Shown: piece after piece, positions 60,586 to 64,000 of the stretch
Layout of the letters: each line of letters starts with the position of its first letter
Numbering within the stretch: the first letter of the stretch is position 1
Assembly: GCA_905116865.2 (NCBI GenBank)
Contig: CAJHNH020008548.1
Coordinates: 63,501-127,500 of the forward strand
Direction of reading: 5' to 3'
DNA: 64,000 bases
From: Candidula unifasciata
Taxonomy: Eukaryota > Mollusca > Gastropoda > Stylommatophora > Geomitridae
Translations under genes and position numbers: made by a program
Notes under the pieces: generated by a model
What the model was told of the DNA's origin: nothing
The model's database searches: none
What the model saw: only the letters and a program-made list of their open reading frames with translations

Positions 60586-60689
60586 TAAGTCAGATGCAGA
60601 TAAACTGCTTAGAGAAAACATGACGGTTTCTGATAGATGGGTGCATTCTTTTCTTTTGTTACAAAAGAACCCTAATTTTGTACACATCA

Positions 60690-60800
60690 ATAATCACTCG
60701 ATGGGCCCTGTGTTCCATATTACGCGGGCTGGCTTTACTTCCAAGGACGATTCCTTGCACCTATTTTAGGCTAAAGTTTGGCTTGGGAGCTGAAGGCAGT
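60690..60800 (-). mobile_element. SINE B internal fragment
   Basis: GGCTGGCTTTACTTCCAAGG and CCTATTTTAGGCT are the reversed SINE B body. Confidence 0.55.
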
Positions 60801-61287
60801 GTTAAAACCCGGTTCGGCTCGGTGCTACTACTGCTCCCTGCAGGACTTCTGCGTTCGTCCTTGAAAAGGCGTTTAACCAAAGTGGTCCCCATGTGTGACG
60901 CAGTTTGGTAAGCCCTCTCCTGTCTCTTACTGGGTGCCACAATATAGCTTGACGCTTGAACGCGGTTTCTGGGATCTCTCCACGGGTGATCCTCATTCGC
61001 ATGGTGTCACTTTGTATGTTTATAGCTCTATGTGATTTCCTGGTGGGGTAACATTTACATACTTACTTGAAAAGGCGTTCACACGTTGCGTTCTGTTTTA
61101 CAGCTAGGCTGTGTTATCTGCAAATTTCGGCCTGACATCTGATTACCATAAATCTCTAAGTAGTTGTCTTTTACGACATTCTTGTTATGAGGCAGTGAGT
61201 CCCCCCACCCCCCCCCCTTGTTTTACCCAGTGGTGTCTTGCCAGATGTTACTTCTCTGTGTGCCTAGTTAACAAGTTAGTTGCGTCT
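60801..61287. other. No recognisable gene
   Basis: Unassigned. A C-run lies at 61201-61219. Confidence 0.4.
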
Positions 61288-61500
61288 CTTTCACAGGTCG
61301 TTGCAGAACCAACCCCAGCATTTCTTGCCTATTGTGTTTTTTCTTAGCAAATTTACGTTCAGTAGTTTGCCATTGCTTACTCAACGGTCAGTTCTCGGTT
61401 CGACTGTCGACACCAACGCAAGGCAAAGCGTCCGCAGCTGGGATCGAAGCCGGCACCCCAGCATTACGAAGCGCGTTCGCAACGCCTAAGCCACAGACGG
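61288..61500 (-). mobile_element. SINE D copy
   Basis: On the - strand GTGGCTTAGGCGTTGCGAAC, box B CCGGCTTCGATCCC, GTCGACAGTCGAACC, AGCAATGGCAAACTACTGAA and GGTTGGTTCTGCAACGACC. Confidence 0.85.
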
Positions 61501-61692
61501 GTATGTCGAGTGACTTGGCAATAATTAAACTTGCCTTCCTGTGAGTGGTTGTCGTAAGGGTCCCGGCACACTGGTTTGCCCAGGGGCCGATGATGCCGTT
61601 AAGACGGTTTTGTCCTGAACCCACAGTTGGATGTAGAACATACAAGACGTAGCTTCATGAAAGTGGTGAAAATATGGGGGCGACTGCAGTCA

Positions 61693-61763
61693 AGCTCATC
61701 ATCATCATCATCATGTAGCAGGTCCTTTGCAGAACGTCGCTCTCATCACAGTCTGCCTGCAGT
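61693..61763 (-). mobile_element. LINE E 3'-terminal fragment
   Basis: (CAT)n, then GTAGCAGGTCCTTTGCAGAA and CGTCGCTCTCATCACAGTCT, identical in order to 2165-2215. It is the (ATG)n-tailed end of the LINE seen on - at 2157 and 26450. Confidence 0.75.
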
Positions 61764-62028
61764 CAGGCTAATACACATAAATTCCAGAGAAATTAGACTT
61801 AAAAGCTCAACAAAATGGGGAAGCAGATATATTGACAAGAAGACACTTAAAGCAATCCCTCTCCATTTTAGTAGCTCTGACCACAGAAGTAAGGATGATA
61901 TATCTGTCACAGCATTAAAATCTTGCTCTGGTGATCATACTACGCGCCTCGCTTTGGAAAATCGCCTCATCCACAGCCTAAGCGTTCTTAGTCCAGGTGG
62001 TATAAATATCCAACATACCTTCATCTAA
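61764..62028 (+). pseudogene. Penelope-like element 3' end (GIY-YIG-type endonuclease tail)
   Basis: The + frame reads SREIRLKSSTKWGSRYIDKK, then IPLHFSSSDHRSKDDISV and RLALENRLIHSLSVLSPGGI followed by N. This has the spacing of the end of Penelope-like EN domains (V-x-HF ... H ... D ... R...E...WI..L....P.GLN). The GIY-YIG core itself is absent, so the copy is 5'-truncated. It is followed by an AT-rich 3' region and an inverted copy of its own first 48 bp. Assignment rests on pattern recognition. Confidence 0.5.
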
Positions 62029-62194
62029 ATAAATAGTTCTACCCTTATCACATTTTAAATGTTAATTATTTTCTTTTGTTTTCTTTTATTTCATATTGTT
62101 TCTTTATGCTATATCTTAACATTATCATTTATGTATCATTTACATTTGTATATCTTTTATTCCCAGTATTATATTACATATTAACAATACTGCT

Positions 62195-62195
<1 letters not shown>

Positions 62196-62226
<31 letters not shown>
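62196..62226. repeat. Poly-T run
   Basis: About 30 T within the spacer of the inverted repeat. Confidence 0.95.
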
Positions 62227-62227
<1 letters not shown>

Positions 62228-62367
62228 TGACTATATTTTTTAGCCATCGTTTATTTTATTTTATTTCATTTATTCCACATCACATTTTTTTAAACCTTGC
62301 TCACGTCACCCCTTACAGATCTACATACTCTCCTTTCCTCGTTGTTACGTTTGTGTAGTTACTTATG

Positions 62368-62403
62368 TTTGAAAAGGGCTGCCTGGCCGAAACGTTACGT
62401 TGT
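62368..62403 (+). ncRNA. Degenerate hammerhead-ribozyme-like motif of the Penelope-like element
   Basis: GGGCTGCCTGGCC (stem II-like) followed by GAAACGTTACGTT (GAAA core and a very short stem III) resembles hammerhead motifs known from Penelope-like elements. The CTGATGA core box is reduced to TTGAAA, so self-cleavage is not expected. Confidence 0.4.
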
Positions 62404-62471
62404 GTTGTTTTGTGCACGTTTTTCTGCTTCCCCATTTTGTTGAGCTTTTAAGTCTAATTTCTCTGGAATTT

Positions 62472-64000
62472 CGTGGAAGTGACGTGTTTGGAAAAATTCC
62501 CGTTGCATGTGATTGCACCATTACAGAAAAGTTTGTTACGTAGACCTGTAATGACGTCATCAGTTCTTGTGGTCAACGGTTGAGGGGGAAAAAATCGGTT
62601 TCCTTTAAGAAAGACAAAATATTTTTAAAGAAAACTATAAGCCGAATACTCTGCCTGTGGGTGATTACTGAATTTGTTAAGCCGATGAAATAAAATCATG
62701 CATGTTTAAATGTTTGGTGATACGATTTATCTGTTGGGTATGTATATGGTGTATGTTTTGTAATAACATTTGTGCTTCTTTATGTATGTAGAGTTTTTAT
62801 GTACGTGTTTTATGTGTGTTTATACATGTTTTATTGTTGTTGTTGTTATATGTGTGTATAATATTTATTTTTGTGTGTTCCTGTGTGAATGTTTGAGTGT
62901 CACTACATGCCTTACGATAAGACTGGCGGGGCTGATATCTCTTCACATCCTTAGATCTTTATTAGTTGTATCAGTTCATGTACTGAATTTAGTTTCGTGC
63001 CAGGATGAAAAATGCTTAGAAATAAGATCTTCTCTCGTTGTCTGTGTCCATGTCCCTTCCATGCATTTCGCCACTTGTTAGCACATCCGGTTTTTTTGTT
63101 CCTATCTTTTTATACAGCTAGCTCAAACGATAACGGTTGCCTCTTTTCTGATGGTTGTTATAAGATGGCTTTGTCCACTTAAGTATGAATGCTCGAGTGC
63201 ATGTACGCAGACACTTAGTTGTGTTCGTCCATATACTCCGGGGATTCATATTCAAAACCATCCCATTCCACATCATGCATACAACATACACATGACCTGT
63301 AGGACTCACAACAAGATATGACTGATAGCAAATAGGGAAAACAAGTGACTCAATACTGACAGGACTAGAACACATAACCACCAATACCACCCCATCATTG
63401 GGATGATAGCAAAGGTTGGTAACGTGATACACATAGTCCCGGCAAAAGGCCACGCTAGAATCCAGCAAGACGGCAACGACGAGAAATGACTGAATGGCCT
63501 CCTGCCCCCTTCCCTTCACCCTTCCCTACCTCTTTCGGATGCACTATGAATTTAACCCCCCAACCCATTCTCACAGAGAGTACTTGAGTTCGTTACCCAA
63601 CATTCCACAGCAATTCTCATCGCCGAACATTTGGATCTCAAAGCGTGAGCTGAATGCTCCCGTTATATGGTATTTACGCACACCGGAGCTTAGCTGTCAA
63701 CCCAAACAGACAGAACCTGACCACTCACTAACAAATGACCATTAGATCCGCGTTAAGGCTCCACACAACATTTTACACACATATCTACCCGACATGACAA
63801 ACCCGTTCTTATTTCATGAAGACAACTATAAGACCACTATGGTCACACGCGAAATAATTCACATTTCGGAACTATCCAAAATCAAAAACTGTTTTCACTA
63901 CTTTTTGGCCCCCCCCCCCCCCCCCCCCCCAAAAAATACTCAAAATTTTAAAACTGTAAATGGTGGTCCAAAGGACGTTGTGTTGAAAAGCTCTCCGCCC
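62472..64000. other. No recognised gene; poly-C/A at 63909-63936
   Basis: AT-rich on the left, with frames of 65-133 codons without domains. A C-run followed by A-run sits at 63909-63936. Presumed intron. Confidence 0.4.

Larger units (their letters stand above)
61779..62471. repeat. Perfect 48-bp inverted repeat, 597-bp spacer
   Basis: 61779-61826 (AAATTCCAGAGAAATTAGAC ... GGGGAAGCAG) equals the reverse complement of 62424-62471. Penelope-like elements are known to carry such repeats; perfect identity suggests recent origin or conversion. Confidence 0.95.

Overview
This window is animal nuclear DNA, probably from a gastropod mollusc or another lophotrochozoan. The reasons are split genes with recognisable splice sites, very large micro- and minisatellite arrays, several tRNA-derived SINE families, and many 5'-truncated non-LTR retrotransposon (LINE) 3' ends. 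No prokaryotic gene organisation is present. I could assign only two pieces of host coding sequence with reasonable support. One is a first coding exon of a Cav2-type voltage-gated calcium channel alpha-1 subunit (36953-37150, + strand), which ends at a perfect U12-type AT-AC 5' splice site. The other is a putative exon for the N-terminus of a single-pass (type II) membrane protein (25177-25541, - strand). No second Cav2 exon was recognised downstream, so 37151-64000 is probably all one very long repeat-filled intron.

Layout: 1-8.4 kb is a mosaic of LINE fragments and SINEs nested in one another. 8.7-22.2 kb is dominated by minisatellites (units of 26, 37, 21, 31, 31 and 36 bp) plus (TTAG)n and (CTGT)n. 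A LINE copy with a 12-bp target-site duplication splits the second 31-bp array. 22.2-36 kb holds trinucleotide tracts, the putative membrane-protein exon, a dense SINE/LINE cluster and arrays of 34, 54 and 22 bp. 36.9-37.2 kb is the Cav2 exon. 37.5-48.4 kb is mostly tandem arrays, including a roughly 1.1-kb compound tetranucleotide tract with about 150 TCGG units. 49.7-51.1 kb is a duplicated LINE 3' end. 52.8-58.5 kb holds 30-bp, (TAC)n and 23-bp arrays. 58.8-62.5 kb has duplicated LINE tails, SINEs and a Penelope-like element 3' end with a perfect 48-bp inverted repeat.

The interspersed repeats fall into families defined here by comparing copies inside the window. SINE A (about 283 bp, (GAA)n tail, 7 copies) begins with what looks like an RNase H remnant. 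SINE B, C and D have tRNA-like heads with A- and B-box-like promoters. At least eight LINE 3' ends (RT C-terminus, RNase H and tail) are present, all broken. The most interesting points are the U12 intron start in Cav2, the RNase H-derived SINE A that repeatedly lands inside LINE coding regions, a 23-bp minisatellite apparently grown from a SINE 3' end, two cases of adjacent arrays sharing half of their unit, and the TCTA-TCTG-TCGG ladder. No database search was possible. Family names A-H are local labels.
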